The notes: generated from the letters alone by a model not told the origin. A stretch of 64,000 bases of DNA from Ehretia macrophylla (GCA_037974665.1 CM075773.1:61472763-61536762); one strand, 5' to 3'; shown: positions 44,974 through 57,622, numbered from the stretch's first letter. Made by a program: numbers and translations.

Positions 44974-46361
44974 AATTAATTTGGGTATTTATCAAAATTG
45001 AGGGACCAATTTAAGACTTTAGGCAAACTTCGGGGACTAATTTGGTATTTAATAAATAAAATATAATAATGAATAATAATAACATTAATATAAATAATAA
45101 TAATATTAAAATGAATAATGATAATTATTATAAACAATAAACAAAATGAAATAAATATAAATATAAAATAGTAGAATAATACAAATAATAATATTAAAAA
45201 ATAATAATAAAAAATCATGTAAATCTAATAAAATAATACTATAAAATAATATAAATAATAATAATAATAATAATAACAACAATTATACTAATAATAATGT
45301 TATTTGTACAATGTATAATATGATGTTTATTTTTATTTTTAAGACAATAATATATTTATAGCAATAAAATTTCATTCTTGTCACTTTATATAAGTATTTG
45401 CCATTAATATTCTGTTATACTGACAACAAAATATGGGTTTGAAATCAATATATCATTTTCTATCTTCATTCTTAGAGTATATCAAACATGACATGTTCTT
45501 TACTAAATTCATTTCATTCCTTAACTGGTTCCATTCATATCTAAAACCATTCCCTAATACCAACCGCAACCTAAGGGTGTAAAGGTAAAAATTCCATTAA
45601 AATAAAGGTCGAATATGAATGACATATAAGTTATTGGATATAGAATAATTATTATAATTTTTATATGAATGACATATAAGTTATTGGATACATAATAATT
45701 ATTATAATTTTTTTTCTTTGTTATTGACATATCAATAGTGATCACAATCTACTCTTTAGTAATATGTTCTCTAGTTTTTCACATTATGAAGTTTCTTGAT
45801 ATATTCTTTTATTGTGCTTTAAAACTATCTTGAAACACGATTAGAATCTACTAGAATCTTTTAAAACCACTTTGATAAAAATTGAAGGGAGGGTATTCAT
45901 ATAAAATAAGATGTTAATGATAAGTTTGCAAAACCAATTAACAAGAAAAATTTAAGGTGCACGTTTTTAATTTACACTATTTTTCTTCTTCTATTTGAGT
46001 TTAAAGTAGTTTAATCCTAGAGTAATACTATATATCACTCTTTTTTCCATCGTTCTTTTATCACCTCCTACATTAAATCTTATATGGCATGACAATTAGA
46101 CAATATATTTCTCTTTCTTCCTTTAAATTCCTTTTCACTCTCTCTCTTATTTATTTCTTCTTCTCTCTCTTAATTAATAGGCCTGCTTCGAAATGTAATT
46201 TCAATCTTTTCCAAATTCACAATGATATTTCTAAAAAGTAAATAGATTTGATTGAATATTTACTCCAAATCATATATCCTCAAATCATGTCATACCTATT
46301 TGAGGATATCAGCTTATTCATTTTTATATTGTCTTACTAAGAAAGGTGCTTTCATGAAATT
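44974..46361. other. AT-rich unassigned stretch with AAT microsatellites
   Basis: 45060-45300 is rich in AAT units. 45615-45710 holds a directly repeated block of about 50 bases (GAATGACATATAAGTTATTGG twice in shortened form). No gene is visible. Confidence 0.5.
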
Positions 46362-46366
46362 GAAGC

Positions 46367-46786
46367 TGATATGGGTGTACATAAACCGATCGACTTGGAG
46401 TGGGTATGACCCGACCTGTGTTTGACCTGTAAACCGCTTTTCGACCTCGCATTAATGTCAGACGTGACATAAAGGTATTACCCAGTACTGGATAATAGCT
46501 TTATTCAAAGGGTAAAGGCTTAAGTCAGGCATGAACAGTGCGGGCGGCATTAGGCATTTAATGCTTGAGCGTCTTAAATGTTAGTATAAATACCCCTTGC
46601 AAGACCCGCATTGAAGGTAACTCACTCTAATTAATTGCTCTCAACTGCTAGTGATTAATTGAGCTCGGACAAATTAACTTATTTTCACGCCTGAGGGAAA
46701 ACACGGGTCTTCACCACTGCAATTCCTTACTTTGTTTTGCAGGACACTACTGAGCTTGGGCTAAAGGACTAATTCAACCCTTATCA
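46367..46786 (+). mobile_element. Solo LTR, 420 bp
   Basis: It runs from TGATATGGGTG to CCCTTATCA with 5-bp inverted ends (TGATA/TATCA), and GAAGC flanks both sides (46362-46366 and 46787-46791). A TATA box (TATAAATACCCC) lies near 46583, so it is oriented plus. No interior remains. Confidence 0.75.
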
Positions 46787-46885
46787 GAAGCCAATGTCAT
46801 ATGATTATATGTTTTGGGTCGTTTTTAAAGAAGCTTTTTGATTTAGATTGATACTTTAATTCACTGACTTTTTGACTAGTGCAGG

Positions 46886-47050
46886 AAACTCTCTTGTTTA
46901 AACGAAACTCACCGACATTGACTAGAGAAGAAGAAGATGAAGAGTTTCTAAAGTCCGCAACAGGTTGGGAACTAAGAAAAGTTCGATTTTGGTTGAAAAA
47001 TGATATTGGGTCTGATATGGTTAAAAAAAGAAGAAGAATATTTGAGTAAT
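46886..47050 (+). other. Exon-like open fragment, unidentified
   Basis: After a plausible 3' splice site (TTTTTGACTAGTGCAG) about 54 codons stay open: an acidic EEEDEEFLKSATGW, then a basic VKKRRRIFE end and a TAA. It might be the last exon of a lost or captured gene. I do not recognise the protein. Confidence 0.25.
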
Positions 47051-47103
47051 TATTAATTAAGATAGAGAGAGAAAAAGAATTAAAAAGATGAAAAAGAAAT
47101 TAA

Positions 47104-47107
<4 letters not shown>

Positions 47108-47152
<45 letters not shown>
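47108..47152. repeat. (TA)n microsatellite
   Basis: About 22 TA units. Confidence 0.9.
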
Positions 47153-47153
<1 letters not shown>

Positions 47154-47159
47154 CATTAC

Positions 47160-47663
47160 TCTTAATCCTATTGTTTTGAAAGCAAATTCGGACACCTCCC
47201 CCAGCCCCACCAAAGAGGCTTTTAATTAGGATAGAAAACTTAAATCCACATTCAAATGCAATTTGTAATATATATTAAACTGAGTTTTACGAAGTTAAAG
47301 TCACTCTCAACATAACAAAGTTTTCATAATTTGCATCTGAAATAATGATCGTTAATATCCACATAGGACTCCAAAATGCATTTAACAACCGCGTTGGGCA
47401 TTATGGAAAGTTTTAAGTCCTTGTGAGGCAACGGTATCCTAATGCATTACCAATATAGCAATTTACGATTAACTAAAGCACTTATTACAATCCAGTTTCA
47501 TTGTTGGAATTGGATATTACCAGCGCATGCAGCCAATGTAATTTTTTCTCTCTCTCTCTATATATATATATATATCTATGGCTATTGCTAATTACTACTC
47601 AAGTTCAACATTACAAATTAAAGTTAAGTGTTGGGCAATTAAGGCATCTGAAGAGCAAAGAAG
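47160..47663 (+). promoter_or_regulatory. NAC-3 5' flank
   Basis: A diverged form of the NAC upstream block. A CT/TA-rich run (47544-47576) followed by CTATGGCTATTGC and TTCAACATTACAAA is homologous to the leader of the hairpin transcripts (minus strand of 48175-48230). This shows that the inverted copy included the NAC 5' flank. Confidence 0.5.
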
Positions 47664-48060
47664 ATGAGCAGTCACATCCCGGAAGGTTTTCACTTCTCAC
47701 CTTCCGACGAAGGACTTTTAATGTCGTATTTGAGGAGAATGGTGTTGGGGCAGCCTTTGCCCTGGCATGGAATCTCCAAAAAACAACTTTATGGCAACGA
47801 AAACCCATGGGAATTATTTAGCGACGATGATCCTTGGAAATTCCAATTAATGCCGATGACGATTCGAATCATAAGAAGATTATCTATGTGTTTACTAAAT
47901 TGTCCAAGGTTGGCCGCAATGGCAAAAAAAAGATTGTTCGAACAGCCGGTTGCGGCATATGGCACGGGCAGACCGGGGCTAAAGATATTCATATGAGATC
48001 ATCATCAGGGAAAACCAAATCCAAAATAGGCTCCAAAAGGATGTTCACGTTTAAGCCAAA
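47664..48060 (+). pseudogene. NAC-3: N-terminal part of a NAC gene, frameshifted, fused to its own inverted copy
   Basis: The ATG at 47664 opens MSSHIPEGFHFSPSDEG, then SYLRRMVLGQPLP, ISKKQLYGNENPWELF (subdomains A and B intact here, unlike NAC-1) and FSDDDPW. One G is missing near 47838 compared with NAC-1 and NAC-2, shifting the frame. In the shifted frame the text resumes as YVFTKLSKVGRNGKKK and TGAKDIHMRSSSGK. At about 48060 (TFKPKN) the gene stops, joined to an antisense copy of its own 5' part. The C-terminal tail is absent. Confidence 0.85.
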
Positions 48061-48170
48061 GAATCGTCGCTAAATAATTCCCATGGATTGGCCTAGTCGC
48101 CATATAGTTGTTTTTTCGAGGATTCCATCCCAGGCAAAGGCTGCCCCAACAGCATTCACACTGATTATTC
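47730..48170 (-). ncRNA. Candidate long hairpin H3 (NAC-3 and its inverted duplicate)
   Basis: 48062-48170 is the reverse complement of about 47730-47836, roughly 85% alike by eye. The loop of about 225 bases is the middle of the NAC domain. A minus-strand transcript from the TATA box at 48296-48304 would contain a foldback with arms of about 105 bases. H3 looks like the ancestral form, from which H1 and H2 follow by loss of the loop. Confidence 0.55.
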
Positions 48171-48174
48171 ACCC

Positions 48175-48304
48175 GCTCACAAAACTTGGTTTTGTAATGT
48201 TGAACATGCAAATAGCCTTGGATATATACCCGCAAAAAATGGGTATCTGAATGGAGAGAGACGAAGAAGATGAAGGCACATCGCATTTGGGGGAGTATTT
48301 ATAA
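48175..48304 (-). promoter_or_regulatory. TATA box and leader of H3
   Basis: TTATAAATA on minus at 48296-48304, in the same flanking context (TGTTATAAATACTCCCCCA) as H1 and H2. Leader homologous to the NAC-3 5' flank. Confidence 0.5.
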
Positions 48305-48309
48305 CATTG

Positions 48310-48485
48310 ACAAAACAACAAAACACAAAACAGAAAGTTGTTGATCACACAATAAAGCAAGTTGCAATTTTTGCTTAGTTGGTCAAGTCTCGCACCTACT
48401 TTGACTAAATCCGAGACTTTAGTTGCATGATCGATTCACGCACAAAGTATGTAAATATTTATTTTCTTGTCAATTTTAGATACTA

Positions 48486-48524
<39 letters not shown>

Positions 48525-51500
48525 AATATTAGTAAGTTTTCGGGTTTAAGTTTTTCTTTAAGTCTATCACAAAAACTTATCGAATTACCCGTAAAGTATC
48601 TTTTGTTAAAACCAAATTTTAACGAATACCTCATCGGTATTTTTATCGATTTGTTAGATCAGATCGGATATCTATTAATTTTGAATTTAAACCCTATTTT
48701 GTGTCATCCTTAATCCAACATTGGGACTCATAATAAGTGCTCTAGTTAATCGTAAATTGCTAAATGGTAATTGCTATATACAGATAGCGTTATGAATTCT
48801 GATCAAAGCTTCTTGCTGAACTTGTTGGTTTGGATTAAAAAAAAAGGTTGTAGAATGGAGAAAGTGGAGATATACTCTGTATGAGATCAGTTGTGAAATT
48901 ATAATTGTTGGCTTCAAAGAGAAAGATGAGAAATCAAAGACTGGAAAATAAGACTTTGGTATTGGCTACCATGTCTAAGAAGAATGACTCAAATTTTCAG
49001 AGTTAATGTGATGAATTAAGAAGAAAAACTTTGATGTGCAATTCATGGCAAATGGAGGGGTAAGGAAACTCTGAATTATTTCCAATTCATAGTGACTATT
49101 AATGACGGAAGTACTTGCCCAGTTTAATGCATGAAATTGTCACCATTATGAGGAGAACAATGGTATAATAGGCGATTGTTCAGGACCATACGTCTCATTA
49201 ACAAAAAGCATAGTATGGGCCACTAGAGTTTTGGTCCGGTGGTATATAACTCGCTATATATGCGAAATGTTGTAAATTCGAGTCTCACTATCGTCATTGT
49301 ACCGTATTAGACATCCTCTAAATAAAAAAGAAACAAAAAAAAAGCACGGTATGGGATTTGATTGTAACCAGCTTCAATATATAATGCAACTTCCTCTTTA
49401 AAATCATGCATCTAGACATTTCTTTTTTCTGATGGTCTTTCGCTTTCTGTTAATAGTAGAAGGGCCGATATATAGCAATACTCTAACACAATCAATAGGA
49501 TTTGGAATTGAATTTATTGCTCGATTCACATATAACATTGGAAACATTGGAGGTGAATATATTAGGCTCGTAGGGTGTCACTTGGTTCTAAATTGCCTTC
49601 TTGATGCCCAGGATAAACGCCATGATTTGTCTTTCATTTTCTAAAATATATTACGGAATATTTCCACATGCTAGACTTGTAGCTTTTGTGTTACGTAATA
49701 TATAATATTATTATCAACACTTTTACCATTATTGTCAACACAATATTCAACATGACACATTATGATTTCGTTTTGAGAAAGGTGACACAACAAAAGCATT
49801 GATCTTTCAAGATTCATTGTAGTGAAAGAGCTGAAATTGTTCTTCCAGCATCACCAACTACCTTTAATTAGGCAAAGATTCAAAAACCGAGAGTACATAA
49901 ATGGTGGAATTTGTTCGATTGAGCAATTATACTAGTATTTTTATACGAGCGAGCATGTTAAGTAAATCAAGACAAATTCTGGCATATATATATATATATA
50001 TATATATATGTCGTCTTCACATTCATCTTTATCTCTAAATAGGAATCCAGTGAGATTCCTTGGGGTGATCATCAAGTTGAGTATTTCGTTGAATTTTTCA
50101 GTCTTAATTTACAACAGTTCAGAAGGCAGCAGGGCACAAGAAATTAGTGAGCTAATATAGATTGTTGGTTTTACCCCCTTCGCTTTTATTGATTGTTAAG
50201 CATCGTCTTTGCCTCTCTCTCTATCTCTCAAATGGCATTTCTTGATATGCAAGGTGACGCAGAAAAGGTTGTAATCTCAACTCCTCAAGCAGGGCGGAGG
50301 CATAAATCTTATGTTGGTGGCCGAAATTTTTTTATTTGTATAGTATTTTTTATTTCGTATTTTTTGTGTTAGTAGAAAAGAGATTCAATTTTTACAATTT
50401 CAGTTTTTTTTTTTTTTTTACAGTTTTATTTTAAAAAAAATTGGTTATGGTTTCATATGACAGTGCTTTTAAAGATTTAGTAAACAAAATAATCGTTCCA
50501 AACATATTTTTGAATATCAACTATTTTACATTTTGGTATGGTAACTTAAGACTGAAGAGGGAAAATTTGATTAGCTTTTTCACCCTTACATTGAAGGTAC
50601 ATAAAAATTAAACTAAATTAAGTTTTATCTCGTTAATAAGTGATGCTGCTATATGAATTTATCAATGTCGTTCATTTTTATTGATAGGCGTTTCTTTTTC
50701 AAGTTGTATACATGCAAAATCTCGTAGTTACTTCTATCAAATGCATCTTAGGTTTTCATCACAAGAATATGTAAAAAACTAGTATTGGGTAAAACTATAG
50801 GGTGACATAATATAGGACTACGTACAAGAATAGCCCCTAAAGTATCAAGCATTTCGACTTTCCCAATGTTCATTTTCTGATTTCACTTTTTGTTTGTTTA
50901 AGTTTCACGAGTATGTCAAATTAGTCTTCCCTACTATTTCACAATTAAGTTTTGATGAGATGATTTGGGTGACTAGTTGAGGGAGAATATATGGCATCTC
51001 TCTACAGTAGAATAAAAATAATAATAAAATCGCCAAATGTAATTTTCTAAATTAAGTTCGAATTCGCTTGAAATTGATTAAATTCTTCTGACTAGCCCAA
51101 AGAAAAGAATGTAACACATTTTCGTCACGCACATCACAAAACTGGCAATCAATACACTTATGTTAGGTGAAGTGAACAACTAGTGAAAATTTGTAACTAA
51201 AAGTTCTGACTACGAATTATAGTTTTGGCCTTCATTATAATCAGGGGTCGGGGGTCCACCTCAAAATAATAATAATAATAATAGAGTTTTTTAAAAAAAT
51301 AAGATTTGGCCCCTCCAATAAATATCTAAAAAGGGATAAAAACTTTAAAAAATATGGAGTTAGTTTGGTGGTTAGTCACAAATAACATTATGTTGATAGT
51401 TGGGGGTTCAAATTACCATAATTGCATTTATTTTTGTAGTTTTAGTTATGGATGAAAAAAAATTAATATCTAAAAAACATGACCTCTAATTAGGTTCAAA

Positions 51501-52418
51501 CTTATAACATGTGATTTAATATCTGACCACTAAGCTAGAAACTATTATCTATTGCATCTAACTAGATCGTTTAATATTTATTGAATACATAGACTGTTTA
51601 ATTTGTACCATGAACAAGAACTAACACTTAAATATGCAATTTAGAATTATTATAATATTTTGGTGCATCTAAAGTGTAAATTAGTTGATATTCAAAAATA
51701 TGTTGGGAAAGATTATTTTGCTTACCAAATCTTTTAAAGTATCGTAACATGAAACCATAACCAAATTTTCTTTAATAAACTACAAAAAAAAATTAAAATT
51801 GTAAAAAATGAGTCTCTTTTCTATTAGACCAAAAAATACTATACAAAAAACACTGTAAAAAAAAAAATGGGCCTCCCAACTTTAGATTTCTGGCTCCGCC
51901 CCTTATTATAACAAAAAGAAAAACAGATAAAAATGGCAATCAGTGACTGGGCCAAGACAAAATGCTTGGCATTTGTTATGTAGAAGCTTCAAAGATGTCA
52001 TAAAATTACCACAAGGTTTTGGTCTAGTGGTATGCTCTTCATAGTAAATATGAGAGATTGTAAGATCAATTCTTGTTGCTGATATTCTTTTATATATATG
52101 TGTTATACGGGTTATGCCTCCCTTAAATTTTTTTTTATTTAAAAAAATGTCATAAATTTGAAAAATATTGTTCTTTCTAAATTAAAAGCTCAAATTTTTT
52201 TTTAATATACCTAAAATTAAGAACTTATATATATATATAAAAGTTTTGTTATACAAATAATAAACATAATAGTAATATATGTTTTAAGTACCTAACTTGT
52301 GTACTCAATATTCCATGTCGGTGTAAAGGAAATTGAGATGAACAGATTATTATCGAGTCAACTGTTTCCTAATGCATTAGTCATTACAATTATCTAGAAG
52401 TCTCTTTCAGTAGTTCAA
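48310..52418. repeat. Array spacer Y, copy 2
   Basis: 48360-48490 resembles the start of spacer Z (18070-18190). From 48510 it matches 4590-8520 throughout. It holds (TA)n runs (48489-48521 and 49984-50010), SINE copy 2 (about 49220-49338), the isolated hAT end (50290-50540), the MITE copy 2 (51242-51904) and the second SINE (about 52010-52148). There is no gene beyond the shared 70-codon ORF (49432-49644). Confidence 0.85.
51242..51904. mobile_element. Non-autonomous hAT-like element (MITE), copy 2
   Basis: Duplicate of the 7342 element with the same target duplication (51234-51241 and 51905-51912). It was inherited with the spacer and did not insert independently. Confidence 0.65.
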
Positions 52419-52419
52419 T

Positions 52420-53289
52420 GGGAATTATTTAGCGACGATGATCCTTGGGAAATTCCAATTAATGCCGACGACGATTCGAATCATAAGAAGATTATCTATG
52501 TGTTTACTAAATTGTCCAAGGTTGGCCGCAATGGCAAAAAGAAGATTGTTCGAACAGCCGGTTGCGGCACATGGCACGGACAGACCGGGGCTAAAGATAT
52601 TCATATGAGATCATCATCAGGGAAAACCAAAACCAAAATAGGCTCCAAAAGGATGTTCACGTTTAAGCCAAGGAATGGTTTAGATACCAAAGGGCATTGG
52701 ACAATGCATGAATATTCACTTTCTGAGGATATCCTGACCACCGATTATGTGATTTGTAAAATAACAAAGATTGATCAGTCGAAAGACGACCACCCTGAAA
52801 TCATCTCACATGGAGAAGTTGAAGTTTTGAATTCTGTGAGATGTTATGAAGATCTGCAAATCACTCAACTTTCGGATACTACTACTATTCCCCAGTTGCT
52901 TACTACGCTGATAATGCAGGGTTACAAGAGATGATCACGGATGATGCAAGCGGAACAGCCCCCTGCAGCTCCATGGCTACAATTATAACAATGCAGAGAC
53001 ACAGCCTTCTGGACTGCCAGATGATCGATTTGCATCCGATTTGCAAGACGATCTTGATGGCGGAACTGCCCCCAATTATTACAATACAGACATTGTTGAT
53101 GCTTCAACACCAAATCTTTCCAACCCCCAAGAGCTACAGCCTTTTGTTGGAGATGATGATATTCTTGATATGTCCTTCTTGGGAGATAATTTCTGGGAAC
53201 AGCTTGGAGATCTTCATGACACCCAAGTTCGTATGGAAGATTTCATCTCTGCAGAATATTATATGCCTCAATTTCATCAAGCTTCTTAG
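52420..53289 (+). pseudogene. NAC-2: NAC gene lacking its N-terminus
   Basis: Coding sequence starts inside the ELFSDDDPW region and runs through YVFTKLSKVGRNGKKK, TWHGQTGAKDI, HWTMHEYSL, DYVICKITK and EVEVLNSVRCYEDLQ, then the acidic tail to a stop at 53289. The first 45 or so codons and the ATG are missing. The junction shares ATGGGA with both deletion ends, and 282 bases are gone compared with NAC-1. One C is also missing near 52898, which shifts the frame before the tail. It has no TRIM insertion, so it keeps the empty site. The product cannot be made from this copy. Confidence 0.87.
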
Positions 53290-54180
53290 GAAGAGTGCTA
53301 TTTTGTAACTGAATTTTTGTATGTATATAACAATTAATAGCACATTGGTGAAAAATAAAAATTAATGCAGCATTATTCATTCAGTTTTTACTGCATTTAT
53401 CGTATGCCAATAAGTTGACATTGTAAGCAAAATCTTTTTATGATGAGAATTGAAGGAGTTTTGCAAACAAACCACATAGAAGAGACAGACAGCTATGTAA
53501 AATTCACTTTTTTCAACTTGACTGAATAATTATGAGCTCTGAACGGAGAATATCTGCAAGTTATTACTTGAACCATGACTTGACACTGCCTGTCATCCTA
53601 TTGATTCGTTCGTGCATCTCTGACATTTCAATTTTTAATTTTTTTGGTCAGAAAACACAAAACATCTCAAATAAATAAGGAAAATAGTACATTAGCCAAT
53701 TCATTTGTTACAATGGCCGAGTACAACTACTAGGCAAGTTGCTAACTCAATTTCTAGGTAATTGGTTGCACCTAGCCATCTTTGCAATCCAATCCGCGGT
53801 AGCGTTAGCTTGCCTATTAGTTGTAGGAGAGGCTGATAGAATGATCAGAAGAGAAAAACTCTGTGTTTTCATTTTCTTTAATAACGGGATCGATTTTCCA
53901 GTTTTTTGCTGCTGAGTCTTGGGTTGATGTAACAACAACTTCATTGCAAATCTGTATCAATACAAACATTGTGCAGATTATACTGTTTAAACATTACAAC
54001 CAATTCACTAAATGCAGCTGAATTTGCAGATATGTTGTTAGAAATTATATATTGAAACATAACACAAACAAAAAAGTCCAATATACCAAGTATCAACCAT
54101 AAAAATGGTCTGCAGAAAAAGCATGCATTATTATCCTGTTTATTTTGGGTCATGTTTCCAAATGCAATATTTTTCATTAT
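53290..54180. repeat. NAC 3' flank, LINE RNase H tail and segment X, copy 3
   Basis: It matches 11189-11742 and 4207-4560. The minus strand at 53765-53825 encodes RQANATADWIAKMARCNQLP. It contains the near-intact Copia target site at about 53813-53822. Confidence 0.65.
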
Positions 54181-54361
54181 TACAAGAATAATCTCCAGAA
54201 AGTTGCTAATTAGGATTTTGTAATAATTAATCCTAAACAGAGATAATCTACAATTAATCAGTTTAAACAACAGATAGAATTAGTCCTTCCCGTGCTTCAA
54301 AATTTGTGATAATTTACTCACCGGTTAGCAGAGTGACATAGAAGATGCAAAATAAGCCTTT

Positions 54362-54575
54362 ATGGCGACAACCGCGTATGTTCTACTTGAGGAGAATGGT
54401 ATTGGAGTAGCCTTTGCCCTGGACCGGAATCATCAACAAAAATTTATGGCAGCTCCCATGAATTTGCCTTGTCAAAGGATTCCATCCCAGGCAAAGGCTG
54501 CCCCGACAGCATTCTCAAAGATTATTCACCAACTCACAAAACTTGCTTTTGAAATGTTGAACATGTGAAAGGCTT
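54362..54575 (-). ncRNA. Candidate hairpin precursor H2 (inverted NAC-derived repeat)
   Basis: The arms are at 54386-54430 and 54479-54520, with a loop of about 48 bases. The arm match is slightly better than in H1 (about 80% by eye). There are few differences from H1 in either arm. The TATA box is at 54713-54721 on minus. Confidence 0.5.
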
Positions 54576-54721
54576 TGGATATATAGTGTTAAATTGAGGG
54601 AGAGAGAGAGAGAGATAGAGAGAGAAAGAAGAGATCTAAAAACAGTTTGGGTAGGTGCGCAAGAGAGAGACACGAAGAAGATGAATGCACATCACATTTG
54701 GGGTTGGGGGAGTATTTATAA
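54576..54721 (-). promoter_or_regulatory. TATA box and GA/CT leader of H2
   Basis: TTATAAATA at 54713-54721 on minus, then a CT-rich leader (GA repeats on plus at 54596-54630) as in H1. Confidence 0.5.
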
Positions 54722-57617
54722 CATTGATCGCACAACAAATATATATATATATATATATATTTTCACTCAATCATCCCACAAGATATAAACCGGATTAATC
54801 ACTACCTACTGACATCGGATGGGATAGGTGTTCTCTCGTGAACCAAAACTCTCAGAATACAGCGGTCCGATCCAGACATATATCAGATAAATTAAGGTAT
54901 ATTCCAATGACAGAAAAGAATTTCAAACCCAAATTATACGATTATTCTAACTCCCCACTTATCACTGAAGAAACCCTTAGGGTAAAAAAAAAGAAGTTAC
55001 TTGACATGACAAAAGGTTGTTGATCACACACACAAAGTATGTAAATATTTAGTTGCATGATCGATTCACGCACAACGTATGTAAATGTTTATTTTATTGT
55101 CAATTTTAGACATTAAAAATTATATATTTTATAACAAATATTAGACTTAAAACTAAATCTTAACGAATACCCATCGTATGTTTATCAATTATTATCAGAT
55201 CCAATCCCCACTAATTTTGAATTTAAACTCTATTGATTGTCATCCCTAATTTAACATTGGGACTCGTAATTTAGTTAATCGTAAATTGCTATATGGTAAT
55301 GAATTCACAACAACACTTCTTGTGCCAATATAAACATAGTGTTATGAGTTCTGGTCAAAGCTTCTTGTTGAACTTGTAGGTTTGGACCAAAAAAGAAAGA
55401 GAAAAATAAGAGTTTGCAGTATGGAGAAATTTGAAATTCACTATGTATTAGATCTGTTGTGAAATCATAATTGTTGGCTTCAAGAAGAAAGATAAGAAAT
55501 ATATAATTGAACGAAGATGAGAAATCACATACTAGCATACTGTTTGGAAATAATTCATGTGTGTAATTTATTTCATTTATAAATGAATTTCATAAGAAAT
55601 TCATTTACAAATGAATTTTCTTGTTTGGAAATTTAAAATAATATTAAATCAATTCTATTATTTGTAAATCCAAATTGTGTTTATAACACATGTGAAATTG
55701 GAATTAATAATTTTATTTTACTCAAAAATTCTTTTTTTATTCAATTAAAATTAAGCTATCACATAAGTGTTATCTTTCTAATCCGTTATTAATTCTCGGT
55801 ACTACTATCATAAAAATCCAAAAGAAAACATAAAGAATATAAAAAAAAAACAAAGAAACATCATGTATATGGAGTCATGATTCTACATACAGGCTTGACT
55901 TATGTAGAGCCGTACTGCTTTTATTTAATTGTTTATTAATAAATGCAATAATGTATTAAATATAAACAAGTAATTAATTAGGTAACACGTATATGGAGTC
56001 ATGATTCTACATATAGATTTGGCTTCATCCTTTTTTTTCGGCTTCTTTCCATAATGATTGTTCGTGATTTCAGGGCCTAGTTTGGAACAAGATTCTACAT
56101 TCAAGTCAATCAAGTTGATACATATTTCCCAAAAGAAGAATTGCGAATAAATTTACAAGGAAAATCAAACGAATACCTGAAAGAGGAGTGAATGGAAGAT
56201 GATGATTTTTTCAGAGTTAATGCGAAGAAGAAGAAAAGCTTTGATGTGCAATAACATATTTGCCCCTCAAAAATCTGAATTAATTTGGTAACGTGCCGCG
56301 ACATGTGAAATCGTTGTTTAATTTTTGGACGGAAATGGCTAAAATGACTAACGGCGGTCACAACAATTTGAAGACAAAGGACAAAAATATCATATACCCC
56401 AAAGATAAGGGACCATTTTGGTAATTTACTTACAACTTTTCTTGATTCCATATTTGCATAAGAGGTTTCTCTGGGATTATTATTGTTGTTTGGTAATAAT
56501 ATTTAATGGTGCCACATGTACTTGAGTAGAAAGTCCAAGTCACTATAAACTAACCACATATAGTTTATAAAAGCAATATCAACGAGCATGGTCTTCTATC
56601 ATTTACTTCATTACTTGGCTGTTCAATATGCAGAAGCTGAGAAGATAAGTCCCATATGATCAGTATTAAATTGTTACATCATCTAAAAGTTTAAATTGTT
56701 AGAGATTACGATTGTTTCTAATACACGCTCTGCATGTACAATCGGAATTTATTTTTTAACTCGATCGTTTCATGTTTTCAAATGAATGGCAATGAGACTT
56801 GAACCTCCAAAACTATTTGGCAACCTAGAATTTAATATCATATTAAATTACAACCTTACCTGAAATAATCTGTTGATCAACTTTAGCATAAATTTTTACA
56901 TCTGGACAGGCAAGCTTAAATTGATTACAACAAACTCTACTTCATCTCATTGAGCCTCTCCAGTTTCCAGACGACTTAACTTACAACTTAGTACCTAATG
57001 ATCAGAAGTTCATTCAACTACAGGTTGTCAAAGAGGCAATGAGGTTCTCCACGATTTCTGAAATAGTGGAAAATGTTTTATATTTTGTTACAGCTGAACA
57101 ATATATATAGTGCAATGAGTCACTCTTCTTAGACAGGGTACATTAAGAAAATAATGCTTACCCATAAAGTACATTTCTGAAAATGATTTAAGAAACATTA
57201 GCTTTTAGTGTGAAATTTAGGGTGTAATGTAAATTCTTTAAAAATATGTAATGTAAAATCAATTTATTTAACTTTCTAACCACACTATTGATTTAGTATA
57301 ATATTTAACCACTCTAAATACTCTATCATTAAAAAAGTCAAAATAAATAAACACTTATTTTCTAAACAAAAAATGTGATAGTGAACACTATTTTACAAAG
57401 ATTAGGTATTTCAAAAACACATGTACATATCTCATTTCCTCAAGTTATTACCTCTACAAAGTTCACGCCATCATTTTCCTAGTTTGATGTCATGCTTACT
57501 CCTTACTCATATGATCGACTTATAAATCCATTTCCATTCTCTCCCATGTCGTAGATAATGGATTTATAAGGGTTATCAATAAAGCATTTGTAGTGATTAC
57601 TTAATAATACACTAATA
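54722..57617. repeat. Array spacer Z, copy 2, first part
   Basis: It matches 17800-20935. The MITE-like insertion seen at 18597-19568 is present but has an internal deletion of roughly 360 bases, with a T-run at the joint near 56207. No gene is visible. Confidence 0.65.
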
Positions 57618-57622
57618 GTAAT

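Noticed and set aside
44976-45218. 80-residue hydrophobic ORF
   Set aside because: It is an artefact of AAT-rich low-complexity DNA.
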